Below are positions 16,678 to 24,330 of a stretch of DNA of 56,300 nucleotides, piece after piece. The notes beneath the pieces were generated by a model. That model was not told where the DNA came from and made no database searches. It worked only from the letters and a program-made list of their open reading frames with translations. Numbering within the stretch: the first letter of the stretch is position 1; each line of letters opens with the position of its first letter. The stretch is from positions 1 through 56,300 of the forward strand of contig JASJEH010000011.1 of assembly GCA_030064755.1 (NCBI GenBank). Direction: 5' to 3'. Both the position numbers and the translations under genes were made by a program. The stretch is from Methyloceanibacter sp. (GTDB taxonomy: Bacteria > Pseudomonadota > Alphaproteobacteria > Rhizobiales > Methyloligellaceae).

Positions 16678-17421
16678 TTGGGCGCACCTGCATCGCCGTA
16701 TGCCCATCGGCCGCTCGATTTTGTCGAGAAGATCGAGTCTCTTACAGACTTTGACGCGATTTGTGCCGCGATCTCCGAGGAGTTGGCTTGGTACGGCTTC
16801 AGCTGTGTCACCAGCTTTATGATGCCAGGACCTGGCGAACCACAAAGGAATTGTGTTCAACTGAACACGCGGCCTCAGGGGTATCTCGATCACTACGTGG
16901 AAAACAACTATGTTCTGCGGGATCCCCTGGTCACGGAACTGCGAAACACGGTTCAACCGTTTTCGTGGAGCGATGTAGTTGAGAGGCGCGATCTCACCCG
17001 TGCGGACAGGCGAATTGTCGAAGAAGCCGATGAGTTCGACGTCAACAACGGCCTTGTGGTCCCGATTGTGACGCTGTCTGGGTCATTGTCGGTCTTCAGC
17101 CCATGCGGCCGCGATCCGGACCTGTCCCCCGATGCGCGACGCGCTGTCGAACTCATTTCGCTTTACAGCCATCAGGCACTCAAGCGCGTCCTCGTGGATA
17201 GGATGCGGAGCAGTGAAGCCCACACGCCACTGACACCGCGCGAACGGGAGGTGATGCATTGGATTGCGGCCGGCAAGTCTGACCACGAGGTCGCCGCGAT
17301 TCTGAATATTTCCGCCGGCACCGTGAACCTGCATGTCGAGCGGGCGAAGCGTAAGCTTGATGCCTTTCGTCGTACCTTCGCTGTTGTGAAAGCCATCCGT
17401 CTCGGCGAGATATCACTCTAA
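16678..17421 (+). CDS. LuxR-family quorum-sensing receptor/regulator
   Basis: This 247-residue regulator has an N-terminal autoinducer-binding domain (about 15-165) and a C-terminal LuxR-type helix-turn-helix (about 180-245, LTPREREVMHWIAAGKSDHEV... NISAGTVNLHVERAKRKL). Of the six ligand-pocket residues conserved in TraR/LuxR (W57 Y61 D70 P71 W85 G113), five are present as Y73, D82, P83, W97 and G125. The first is Tyr (Y69) where the family has Trp. The start appears to be TTG 16678, with GAGG upstream, as no ATG or GTG lies nearby in frame. Its partner luxI follows after a lux-box-like palindrome, so it is the likely cognate receptor. Confidence 0.92.
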   Translation: MGAPASPYAHRPLDFVEKIESLTDFDAICAAISEELAWYGFSCVTSFMMPGPGEPQRNCVQLNTRPQGYLDHYVENNYVLRDPLVTELRNTVQPFSWSDVVERRDLTRADRRIVEEADEFDVNNGLVVPIVTLSGSLSVFSPCGRDPDLSPDARRAVELISLYSHQALKRVLVDRMRSSEAHTPLTPREREVMHWIAAGKSDHEVAAILNISAGTVNLHVERAKRKLDAFRRTFAVVKAIRLGEISL

Positions 17422-17449
17422 CAGTCTGGAATAACTGAGAGAATAGTGT

Positions 17450-17471
17450 CTATATGGGAAAACCCATATAG
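17450..17471. promoter_or_regulatory. lux-box-like palindrome upstream of luxI
   Basis: CTATATGGG (17450-17458), AAAA, CCCATATAG (17463-17471) form a perfect 9-bp inverted repeat, 22 bases in all, 59 bases before the luxI ATG. Size and symmetry match the 18-22 bp operators of LuxR-type activators. I see no second perfect copy in front of luxR. Confidence 0.75.
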
Positions 17472-17530
17472 CCCAACAGCCATTCCCTAAGGCCTTAATT
17501 GCCTCGCGATTCACACCGGGAGGCACAGTT

Positions 17531-18199
17531 ATGGTTCAGGTCATCGAGGGTAAGGACAGGGCGCGGCACGCCGACCTGTTCGAGAAGCTCTTTCGCGCTC
17601 GCTACGAGACATTCGTCGTCAACCGCCGTTGGTCGTTGCCGGCTCGCAACGGCCTAGAGATCGATCAATACGACACCGATCAGGCGGTTTACTTCATTGA
17701 CATCGACAAAACGGGACATTTGCAGGGCGCGCTGCGTCTCACGCCAACCGTTACTGCTTCGCTCACCGCTGACTACTACCCGCATCTGTCCGATGGCGTG
17801 GTTCCCTTGCGTGACCCACTCATCTACGAGGGAACCCGCTATATGGCCTGTTCCAGGGAGAAGACACCTGGGAACAACCGGCGGGTGAAGGCACGCATCA
17901 TCAGCGCCGCGACCGAGTGGGCGTGGAATGTCGGAATAGGCCACGTTCAAACCATCATCGATGCGCCGCTGCTGAGAAGTTTCAAGAAGGTCAACTCTCA
18001 GACCTTCGCCCTGGGGTCTGCGCATCCCTACGGCGGGGGCAAAGGCGCACCGGGTGGCGGGACCTGCATGGCCATTCGACTCCCCGTGACCGAACGGGCG
18101 GTCCGCGAGGTCAAGGCTTATGGCGGTCTCGAAACTTCGATGTTGCCCGAGTCCTGCTTCAACGAGCTGACCCAGCCGCAATTGCGGAACGTCGCTTAA
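17531..18199 (+). CDS. LuxI-family acyl-homoserine-lactone synthase
   Basis: LuxI-type synthases make N-acyl-homoserine lactones from S-adenosylmethionine and an acyl-ACP or acyl-CoA. The 222-residue protein contains the full set of invariant residues at nearly canonical numbering: R24, F28, W34, E43, D45, D48, R69, E100 and R103 (in RARYETFVVNRRW, GLEIDQYD, GALRL and YEGTRYMACSRE). The acyl specificity cannot be read from the sequence. The start ATG has GGGAGG 8 bases upstream. A 22-bp palindrome lies 59 bases before the start, so activation by the upstream LuxR is expected. The phyH-like gene starts 28 bases after it. Confidence 0.93.
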   Translation: MVQVIEGKDRARHADLFEKLFRARYETFVVNRRWSLPARNGLEIDQYDTDQAVYFIDIDKTGHLQGALRLTPTVTASLTADYYPHLSDGVVPLRDPLIYEGTRYMACSREKTPGNNRRVKARIISAATEWAWNVGIGHVQTIIDAPLLRSFKKVNSQTFALGSAHPYGGGKGAPGGGTCMAIRLPVTERAVREVKAYGGLETSMLPESCFNELTQPQLRNVA

Positions 18200-18227
18200 G
18201 TTATGTCCTAGAGAGGGAGCCGCAAAA

Positions 18228-19265
18228 ATGACAATACATGCAAGAGATATCACACGCGCCGTTACACCAGACGAGATTGCTGCATATCGGCAGGCCGGTG
18301 TTGTTCTGCTGAAAGGAATCCTCAGTCTCGATGCCGTCAACAACCTCAGACGGTCAATCGACCTCACGGTCAATAAGCTCGACGATAGCCCGAGCGGGTA
18401 CGACTTCACTGAAATACTACGCGCGGCCGACGCGAATGATCTTGAGACGCTCAGCGCCATGAGTGACGGTCAGTATGATATCAAGGCGCTCGTGGATTAC
18501 GTCAGGTCCACCGGAAAGCCGATGCTGGCTGACGCCGACTCAGATGGGCGGGAAGGTGCCTATTTCATCGACACGGGCGTGGCGGCGAGGCTCAACAGCT
18601 ATCGTCAGCTCTGCGTGCGCGGTGCATTGCCGGCGGTCGCCGGACAACTCTTAGAGTCGGATACGGTTCGCTTTTTCGGTGACCAAGTCTTCGTCAAGGA
18701 GCCGAACACGCCAGGCAAGACCGCATTCCATCAAGATGCGACCTATTTCGAGATTGAGGGTGATCAGTGCTGCGTGATGTGGGTACCGGCGGACCCCGTG
18801 ACCTTGGAGACCGGCGCGATGATGTATGTGCGCGGGTCCCATAGCGACGGCACCTTGTACAAGCCCAACGTTTTTATCTCGCAAGCCCCCTTGCCAGGTT
18901 CAGAAGGTGTGGACCTCCCCGATATCGAAAGCAATCTAGAAGACTACGATATTGTGCACTTCGACGTGGAGCCCGGCGATGTCATCGTTCACCACTACAG
19001 GACCATTCACGGCACGGGCGGAAACCAGAGCCGCTATCAAGTACGACGGGCCGCCTCAATTCGGTATTGCGGCGATGACATTCGCTTCAAGGAGCGCCCC
19101 TGGGCGCCGCCGCAGCTGCATCACACAAATCGGTTGAAAACCGGCGATCCACTTGAGGGGCCTGATTTCCCGGTTGTCTGGGAGAGGCCGCTCGAGATTC
19201 CGGCGGTTGCCGGCGCCGTAGCCAGAACGACGACGGATCAACCAACCGGGACATACCAAACGTGA
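18228..19265 (+). CDS. Phytanoyl-CoA dioxygenase (PhyH) family protein
   Basis: Members of this family are Fe(II)/2-oxoglutarate-dependent oxygenases that hydroxylate acyl chains and other small molecules. The 345-residue protein has the iron-binding His-x-Asp (H168-Q-D170 in TAFHQDATYF), a distal His (H261 in YRTIHGTGGN) and an Arg (R273/R274) expected to bind the 2-oxoglutarate carboxylate, within the double-stranded beta-helix region. Start ATG 18228 follows GAGAGGG. It lies 28 bases after luxI and overlaps the next gene by 4 bases, forming luxI-phyH-ORF. The linkage suggests a role in the quorum response or in modifying the signal. Neither substrate nor product is known. Confidence 0.88.
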   Translation: MTIHARDITRAVTPDEIAAYRQAGVVLLKGILSLDAVNNLRRSIDLTVNKLDDSPSGYDFTEILRAADANDLETLSAMSDGQYDIKALVDYVRSTGKPMLADADSDGREGAYFIDTGVAARLNSYRQLCVRGALPAVAGQLLESDTVRFFGDQVFVKEPNTPGKTAFHQDATYFEIEGDQCCVMWVPADPVTLETGAMMYVRGSHSDGTLYKPNVFISQAPLPGSEGVDLPDIESNLEDYDIVHFDVEPGDVIVHHYRTIHGTGGNQSRYQVRRAASIRYCGDDIRFKERPWAPPQLHHTNRLKTGDPLEGPDFPVVWERPLEIPAVAGAVARTTTDQPTGTYQT

Positions 19266-19555
19266 AGCGGCGCCCTTTCAGTCCCACGGCGTCACTGCCG
19301 CAAGGTGAGCCATTCGACGTGGATGACGGTGGGGTCGCAGATCCCGATCCCACCGTGAGTTTTCCTCAGTGGTCTCGTTCCTTGCTCCTGCTGCTCGACT
19401 ACGCGATCATCGAGGGACTTCAGCATCGGCAGCTCGGATTCGTGCATTACCTAAAGCTCGCGGAAGCGGAATTGACCCAAGCTGCGTCCGAAGGCATAGC
19501 CAAAGAAAACACGGGGTCCCACGACGAAAGACCGTTGCCCTCGAAGACGCACTAA
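19262..19555 (+). CDS. Small protein downstream of the luxI operon
   Basis: This is a 97-residue frame starting with GTG in the GTGA overlap with the phyH-like gene, which argues for translational coupling. The N-terminal third is proline-rich and acidic. The middle (about 38-75) is predicted amphipathic helix (SRSLLLLLDYAIIEGLQHRQLGF), and the C-terminal part is polar. I recognise no family. Its position as the last gene of the luxI operon is the only clue. It ends 12 bases before a convergent regulator gene. Confidence 0.5.
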   Translation: MKRRPFSPTASLPQGEPFDVDDGGVADPDPTVSFPQWSRSLLLLLDYAIIEGLQHRQLGFVHYLKLAEAELTQAASEGIAKENTGSHDERPLPSKTH

Positions 19556-19567
19556 GCGGGACTCGTC

Positions 19568-19963
19568 CTACTTTGCGCCGTTCTCTTCGGCCTCGCTGCC
19601 GGCTATGCCCTCGACAAGGTTGACGACGGAACGCCTTAGTCCGGCATCGTCGATATCAGCGAAGGCTCGAACGAGGCGCAAGGCTTGTTGATCGCCGACA
19701 AACTTGATCGGCGACTCCGTTTCGTCAGTCTGCGGGCCTGCACCATCGAAGAACGCATGAATCGGTACATCAAGAGCCGTGGCGATTTGCATGAGCCGGC
19801 TTGCGCCCACGCGATTCGCGCCATTCTCGTACTTCTGAATCTGCTGAAATGTCAGACCAAGAAGGTTCGCGAGATCGGTCTGAGACATCTTACGTTCCAA
19901 CCGCCAGAATCGGACATTGTGTCCCACGACCACATCTGTCTGTTGCGGCGACTTCTTTCCCAT
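19568..19963 (-). CDS. XRE-family repressor resembling rhizobial PraR
   Basis: This 131-residue protein has an N-terminal Xre helix-turn-helix (about 12-70): VVVGHNVRFWRLERKMSQ, LANLLGLTFQQIQKYENGANRVGASRL, LMQIATALDVPIHAFFDG. The LGLTFQQIQKYE...GANRVGASRL block closely recalls PraR of Rhizobium, a repressor of quorum-sensing regulators. The C-terminal half is helical and acidic. I chose ATG 19963, which has AGGAG 5 bases upstream, over an in-frame codon 60 bases further. It is convergent with the luxI operon, so it may govern it or other targets. The function is by family resemblance only. Confidence 0.85.
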   Translation of the reverse strand: MGKKSPQQTDVVVGHNVRFWRLERKMSQTDLANLLGLTFQQIQKYENGANRVGASRLMQIATALDVPIHAFFDGAGPQTDETESPIKFVGDQQALRLVRAFADIDDAGLRRSVVNLVEGIAGSEAEENGAK

Positions 19964-20106
19964 GTTTGCTCCTGTAATGCACTGAAGGGGACAACCAATT
20001 ACAGCTGTTCGTGCCGCTAACATAGCGACAATCTCGCGGATGGAACATACTTTAGAGGGACTATAGACTGCGGCGCAACGTGTAGATGTCGCGCCATAGG
20101 CCGCGC

Positions 20107-21096
20107 CTATTCAGAGGATGCGTTAGAGCACGATCCGCCGCCCAGGACGCAGAATCGGGCGCAATGCGGATGGCATAGTTTGACAGCCCCCTGATCAAAG
20201 TAGCCGCCATGGGCGTCCGCTGCCTCGGCAAGGGTGGCGCCCATGCTGAAGCGCCGAAGATCCGTCAACAGCGTGCAGGGCAATACGACGGGCGCTCGAT
20301 CGCCGCGCCGCTTTGCAATCATGCGGCTTGAGGCACACATCATCGATGACGGCGACAGGTTGAGGATATCCCAGCATCCATCGGTAATCTCAGGCACGTC
20401 GGCGTGAGCGTCCATTTCCGGGAACAGCACAAGCGAGTTGCCATCGTTCGCGGCAATCGGCCACGATCGAGCTTCGATCAGGGCGGCGTAGCCCGCTCTG
20501 GCAGCCTCCTTTTGTTCACCCCAACAGGTTCGTCCCGCAAGTGCGACGGAGAAGCCGTGGGCTGCCAGCCAGTCGATCCCCTCGAGTGTCCTATCGAATG
20601 AGCCGGGTCCGCGTTCTTCGTCGTGAAGAACCGCAGTGTAGTGATCGAGACTGACCCGCAGTGTCAGCTGATCTCCATGAGCGTCGAGCAAATCCAACAG
20701 TGCATCGCGCACGCGCGGGCGCAGCATCGGCTGCATCGCGTTCGTCAGTACAAGTGCCGAGAAACCGCGTTCCAGCGCATCGGCGAGCATGCCAAGCATA
20801 TCTGGGTTCAAAAACGGCTCGCCGCCCGTGAACCCGATTTCCTTCACTGGCCAACTATCTGCCACGATCTCATCAAGAAAGGCGGATGCTTCCGCGCGGC
20901 TGATATAGACGAACGTATCGTTTGTAGGGCTGGATTCGATGTAGCAGTTACGGCAAGCGATGTTGCAGAGCGTACCGGTGTTGATCCAGAGCGTGTTGAG
21001 TTGCGTGAGTGAGACGCGGGCGCGGCGCTTGCCGTCGGCGGTCAGGTCCGGATGAGCAAATTTTCTTGTCGGTGTCGCGAGAACAGCGTCTGTCAT
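20107..21096 (-). CDS. Radical SAM protein with C-terminal Cys cluster
   Basis: Radical SAM enzymes use a [4Fe-4S] cluster to cleave S-adenosylmethionine and start radical chemistry. The CxxxCxxC motif is C44-x3-C48-x2-C51 (TLCNIACRNCYIE). The GGEP motif (GFTGGEPFLNP) follows about 40 residues later. The C-terminal 130 residues hold several more Cys (DGCWDI, MCASS, LPCTLL and the cluster KLCHPHCARFCVLGGGSC). They would fit a SPASM/twitch-type auxiliary cluster domain. The 329-residue length is normal. No precursor peptide or maturation partner is evident nearby, so the substrate is unknown. It has its own upstream gap and is not obviously part of the luxI locus. Confidence 0.85.
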   Translation of the reverse strand: MTDAVLATPTRKFAHPDLTADGKRRARVSLTQLNTLWINTGTLCNIACRNCYIESSPTNDTFVYISRAEASAFLDEIVADSWPVKEIGFTGGEPFLNPDMLGMLADALERGFSALVLTNAMQPMLRPRVRDALLDLLDAHGDQLTLRVSLDHYTAVLHDEERGPGSFDRTLEGIDWLAAHGFSVALAGRTCWGEQKEAARAGYAALIEARSWPIAANDGNSLVLFPEMDAHADVPEITDGCWDILNLSPSSMMCASSRMIAKRRGDRAPVVLPCTLLTDLRRFSMGATLAEAADAHGGYFDQGAVKLCHPHCARFCVLGGGSCSNASSE

Positions 21097-21245
21097 CAGC
21101 TTGGAGAGTCGGCGTTAGTGTTTGCGCGCATTAATCAATGAGGTCACTCGAACCGCAAGCCTCCGCGTATTCACCCTTGCGTGAAGGCTTGTTGCTTTTC
21201 TGCCTTTCCAAGTCATCCTGGACGAGCTACCCATGGTGGCATCAG

Positions 21246-21320
21246 GCGGGTGTAGCTCAGTGGTAGAGCAGTAGCTTCCCAAGCTACGTGTCGCGAGTTC
21301 GATTCTCGCTACCCGCTCCA
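21246..21320 (+). tRNA. tRNA-Gly (anticodon CCC)
   Basis: The 75-base sequence folds as a tRNA. The 5' acceptor strand GCGGGTG (21246-21252) pairs with TACCCGC (21310-21316) through six pairs and one G-T. The D-arm is GTAGCTCAGTGGTAGAGC, the anticodon stem GTAGC/GCTAC closes loop TTCCCAA with anticodon CCC, and GTTCGATTC is the T-loop region. The 3' CCA is encoded (21318-21320), with T as discriminator. The gene is convergent with the glycosyltransferase gene that follows. Confidence 0.97.
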
Positions 21321-21342
21321 GTTCTTCACTTGAGCTTTGCTC

Positions 21343-23241
21343 TCAGCTTGCAGGCCGTGCACGCGCACGGGACCCGTGGTCCGTTTTTTCCCATTTGAAC
21401 GGGGCAACGATGAACTGCCACACCGCCCGGTATGCGGCAAAGGAAACGAGCAGCCAATAGACCGGCATGAAAGCGACATGCCACCGAAGCCCGTCCTGAC
21501 GTCGGTGCCGCACCGCAATTAGGCCAAGGGTCATGGCGGTGGCATAACCCACGGCCAAGCTGAAAGTAGAGGCGGCCCAGAACGGGACTCCGAAGACGGA
21601 TTCCGGGAGCGCCAAGAGGGTCCCGCCACTGACAAGTTGCAGGGCCAAGAGTACGTAGAACCATGGATGTAGGAGTGCGGTCAGGATGGTGCCGCCAATC
21701 ATGATCTGGAACGCCACGAATCCGCGTAACCCCAGCTGATGAAAGAGTGCAGACGGGTGGCGCATGTGTACGAGCCAGGTTTGGACGAAGCCCTTCATCC
21801 AGCGCGTGCGCTGCCGAATCCAACTACCCAGCCGAACAGGCGCTTCCTCAAAGGTGGTGGACGCAATGACCGTGCAGCGATAACCGAGGCGGGACATGCG
21901 TGCTCCCAGATCCGCATCTTCGGTCACGTTGAAGGGATCCCAAGCGAGCAACCGCTTCAAGGCCGCCACACGGAAATGATTGGATGTCCCGCCCAGCGGG
22001 ATCGGCAGCTTCAGCCGATCGAGAAGCGGCAATAGTCCATCGAACAGAGCCAAATACTCAATCGCGAACTGCCGCGTCAGCCAGTTCGCATCCGAGTTAT
22101 GGATATTCAGGCGAGCCTGTGCTGTTGCAAGACTGGGCGGCCCAGTGCGAAACGCTTGGTAAGCACAGCGGAGCTGATCCGGTTCCGGTATGTCTTCGGC
22201 ATCGTAAACCACCAGATACTCCCCGCGCGCTCTAGGCAGGGCATAGTTCAGGGCTTTTGGCTTCGTTCGGGGACCAAGGTCAGGCACAACTACGATTTCA
22301 ACATTCGCTGGCAGGTGCAGTGCCCGCGCTTCCGCCACGGTCTTGGCGTCCGTAGCTTCGAGCACTAACTTGATGTCGAGTTTTGCCGCGGGCCAATCCA
22401 GGTTGCACAGTCCGTGCAAGAGCGGCTTCAGCATGTGCGCCTCGCGATAAAGCGGCGCGAGGATCGTATAGGTCGGTAGGGTAACATCGGCATCCCGAAT
22501 GCTGTGTTCACGCCTCGAACGCAGGTTGCACGGCGTGAACGTCAAGACAGCCTGCAAGCGAAACACGACGATGGGCAGGAAGAGGCATGCGGATGCGAGC
22601 GATGCGGCATAGATCGTCGCCTGTAGTGCGATGAGTGCACCCGCGACGAAGGCCAGCGCCCCAAGCACGATGCTCCACAACTGCCAGGGCATGAGCGGTC
22701 GATGCGCGCTTAGGCGAGGGGCGCGGAACTTCAAAGCCCAGATGGCATCTTGGGCGATCCGGGAGGCAAAGCACGCCGCTATCCCGTTTCGGAGTGTTCC
22801 CGGGGTTGTGAGCGCAACCGGGTGTGTGCCGAGCTTCGCCAGCAGGGCGCGGACGGCCAGGGGACGAAGCTGCGTCGCGTCCAGGAGTATTCGCCGCGTG
22901 GGGCTTAGGTCCTGCACGAGGCTGTCCCTCAGACACTGACTGGGGCCTGCTCCGCCCTGGGGAGCGACGTAGGGCGCTGCAATTCGCGATCGGTAGGGAA
23001 CGCCGGCCGAAGCGGCAAGAGCGCGGGCATACGCTTCCGCCGTGATCAGTCCCGACGCGATCATTGCTTCATGGACGGGAACGCCCCAGCGCTCCGCCAG
23101 ACGGCAGGCCTCAGCAAGGGCGGCTGAACTGAGATGTGTGTTGACGAGAAAACTGTATTCGACGGCAGCTGAAAGAGGTGTGCCAGCCGCGCGGGGCGCT
23201 ATCAGTGAGCCGCGGGTCTGGGTCGAAGGAGCAATTAACAC
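21343..23241 (-). CDS. Membrane GT2 glycosyltransferase with N-terminal GspE-N-like region
   Basis: This 632-residue inner-membrane processive-type glycosyltransferase resembles cellulose-synthase-like enzymes. The catalytic features are DAEDIPEPDQ (about 347), TEDADLG (about 439) and the QxxRW motif QRTRWMKG (about 476). Two or three membrane helices lie before the catalytic region (about 180-240) and several after 500. Residues 35-90 (GVPVHEAMIASGLITAEAYARALAASAGVPY) resemble the N-terminal domain of type II secretion/pilus ATPases, an arrangement seen in some bacterial exopolysaccharide GTs. The start is GTG 23241, which is poorly defined. The polymer made is unknown. Confidence 0.85.
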   Translation of the reverse strand: MLIAPSTQTRGSLIAPRAAGTPLSAAVEYSFLVNTHLSSAALAEACRLAERWGVPVHEAMIASGLITAEAYARALAASAGVPYRSRIAAPYVAPQGGAGPSQCLRDSLVQDLSPTRRILLDATQLRPLAVRALLAKLGTHPVALTTPGTLRNGIAACFASRIAQDAIWALKFRAPRLSAHRPLMPWQLWSIVLGALAFVAGALIALQATIYAASLASACLFLPIVVFRLQAVLTFTPCNLRSRREHSIRDADVTLPTYTILAPLYREAHMLKPLLHGLCNLDWPAAKLDIKLVLEATDAKTVAEARALHLPANVEIVVVPDLGPRTKPKALNYALPRARGEYLVVYDAEDIPEPDQLRCAYQAFRTGPPSLATAQARLNIHNSDANWLTRQFAIEYLALFDGLLPLLDRLKLPIPLGGTSNHFRVAALKRLLAWDPFNVTEDADLGARMSRLGYRCTVIASTTFEEAPVRLGSWIRQRTRWMKGFVQTWLVHMRHPSALFHQLGLRGFVAFQIMIGGTILTALLHPWFYVLLALQLVSGGTLLALPESVFGVPFWAASTFSLAVGYATAMTLGLIAVRHRRQDGLRWHVAFMPVYWLLVSFAAYRAVWQFIVAPFKWEKTDHGSRARARPAS

Positions 23242-23463
23242 TAGTACTAATCCGAAATAACACCTCTAAGTATAATTCCTGATCTTTATTGAGATGCAAC
23301 CGCTCAATGCAATCAGAAGATAGAAATTCATATAATTACAGCTTTGGAGAGCATAGTTTGTTCTTGCAACCAGTTGAGGCGCACATCAGGCCGGGGCCTG
23401 TCTGGCGATGGCAATCAAGGCGCGCTATGACGAAGGCACTGACAGATACGTGGTGATCTTCGA

Positions 23464-24330
23464 ATGATGAGACTTGCTGCGGCGCTTGTTCGCGCCGCCA
23501 CTTTAGCGTTCGCTATCGCGAGCACCTCGGGGGCGGCGAATGCGCAAGCGCCTGCGACAGGGGTCAAGCCGATCGTGCCCGATGCTTGGCAGGGCGAAGC
23601 CTATCGTCCGAGGCCCGATCTCAAGGGTCTTAGGAAGATCCGCTTCATTACCGACTCCGACTACCCGCCATTCCACTACTACGACGAAGTGGGTGCGCTG
23701 ACCGGATTCAATATCGACCTTGCCCAAGCGATCTGTGACGTGCTCTCGGTCGAGTGCGAAATCAGCGCGACGAACTGGAGCAGTCTGATGCCGGCTATCC
23801 AAACTGGCGAGGCAGACGCGGCGATCGCCTCGATCCGCATCACGACCGAGGCTCTGAAATCGGCGGACTTCACCTTGCGCTACTACGCAACGCCAGCACG
23901 CTTTGCAGCGCAGGTAGACAGTGAGATCACCGACATCCGCCCAGAGACCATCGAAGGTCTCAAGATTGGTGTGGCCAAGAACAGCGGACACGAGGCCTAT
24001 CTCAAGGCGTTCTTCCCCGGAGCGGCCGTGGCCGCATTCGAGACGAGTGAAGCAGCGCAGAAGGCGCTCAGGGAACGGGCCATTGACCTCGTCTTCGCCG
24101 ATGGGATCACGCTGGCGTTCTGGTTCAACGGCGCAGAGAGCGGGCGGTGCTGCGAGTTTCGCGGCGGTCCCTACTTGGACTCTCGGTTCTTTGGCGAAGG
24201 GGTCGGCATAGCAGTCAAGAAGGGCGACCGCACACTTGTCCAGGCGCTCAACTATGCGCTGGAGCAGGTTCATGCGCGCGGCACCTATGAAGAGCTTTTC
24301 CTGCGCTACTTCCCGATGAACTTCTTCTAG
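23464..24330 (+). CDS. Family 3 extracellular solute-binding protein
   Basis: The 288-residue periplasmic binding protein is of the amino-acid/polar-solute type. It has a signal peptide (about residues 1-28, cleavage near ANA-QA). The SBP_bac_3 fold follows, with FITDSDYPPFHYYDEVGALTGFNIDLAQAICD near the start and IQTGEADAAIASIRITTEAL. The lobe-2 part contains GLKIGVAKNSGHEAYLKAFFPG. No permease or ATPase gene is adjacent, so it is an orphan or a sensor-type binding protein. Pos. 22-60 of the mature part carry an insertion of Pro- and Lys-rich residues before the core. The stop overlaps the convergent hydroxylase stop by 4 bases. Confidence 0.9.
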   Translation: MMRLAAALVRAATLAFAIASTSGAANAQAPATGVKPIVPDAWQGEAYRPRPDLKGLRKIRFITDSDYPPFHYYDEVGALTGFNIDLAQAICDVLSVECEISATNWSSLMPAIQTGEADAAIASIRITTEALKSADFTLRYYATPARFAAQVDSEITDIRPETIEGLKIGVAKNSGHEAYLKAFFPGAAVAAFETSEAAQKALRERAIDLVFADGITLAFWFNGAESGRCCEFRGGPYLDSRFFGEGVGIAVKKGDRTLVQALNYALEQVHARGTYEELFLRYFPMNFF

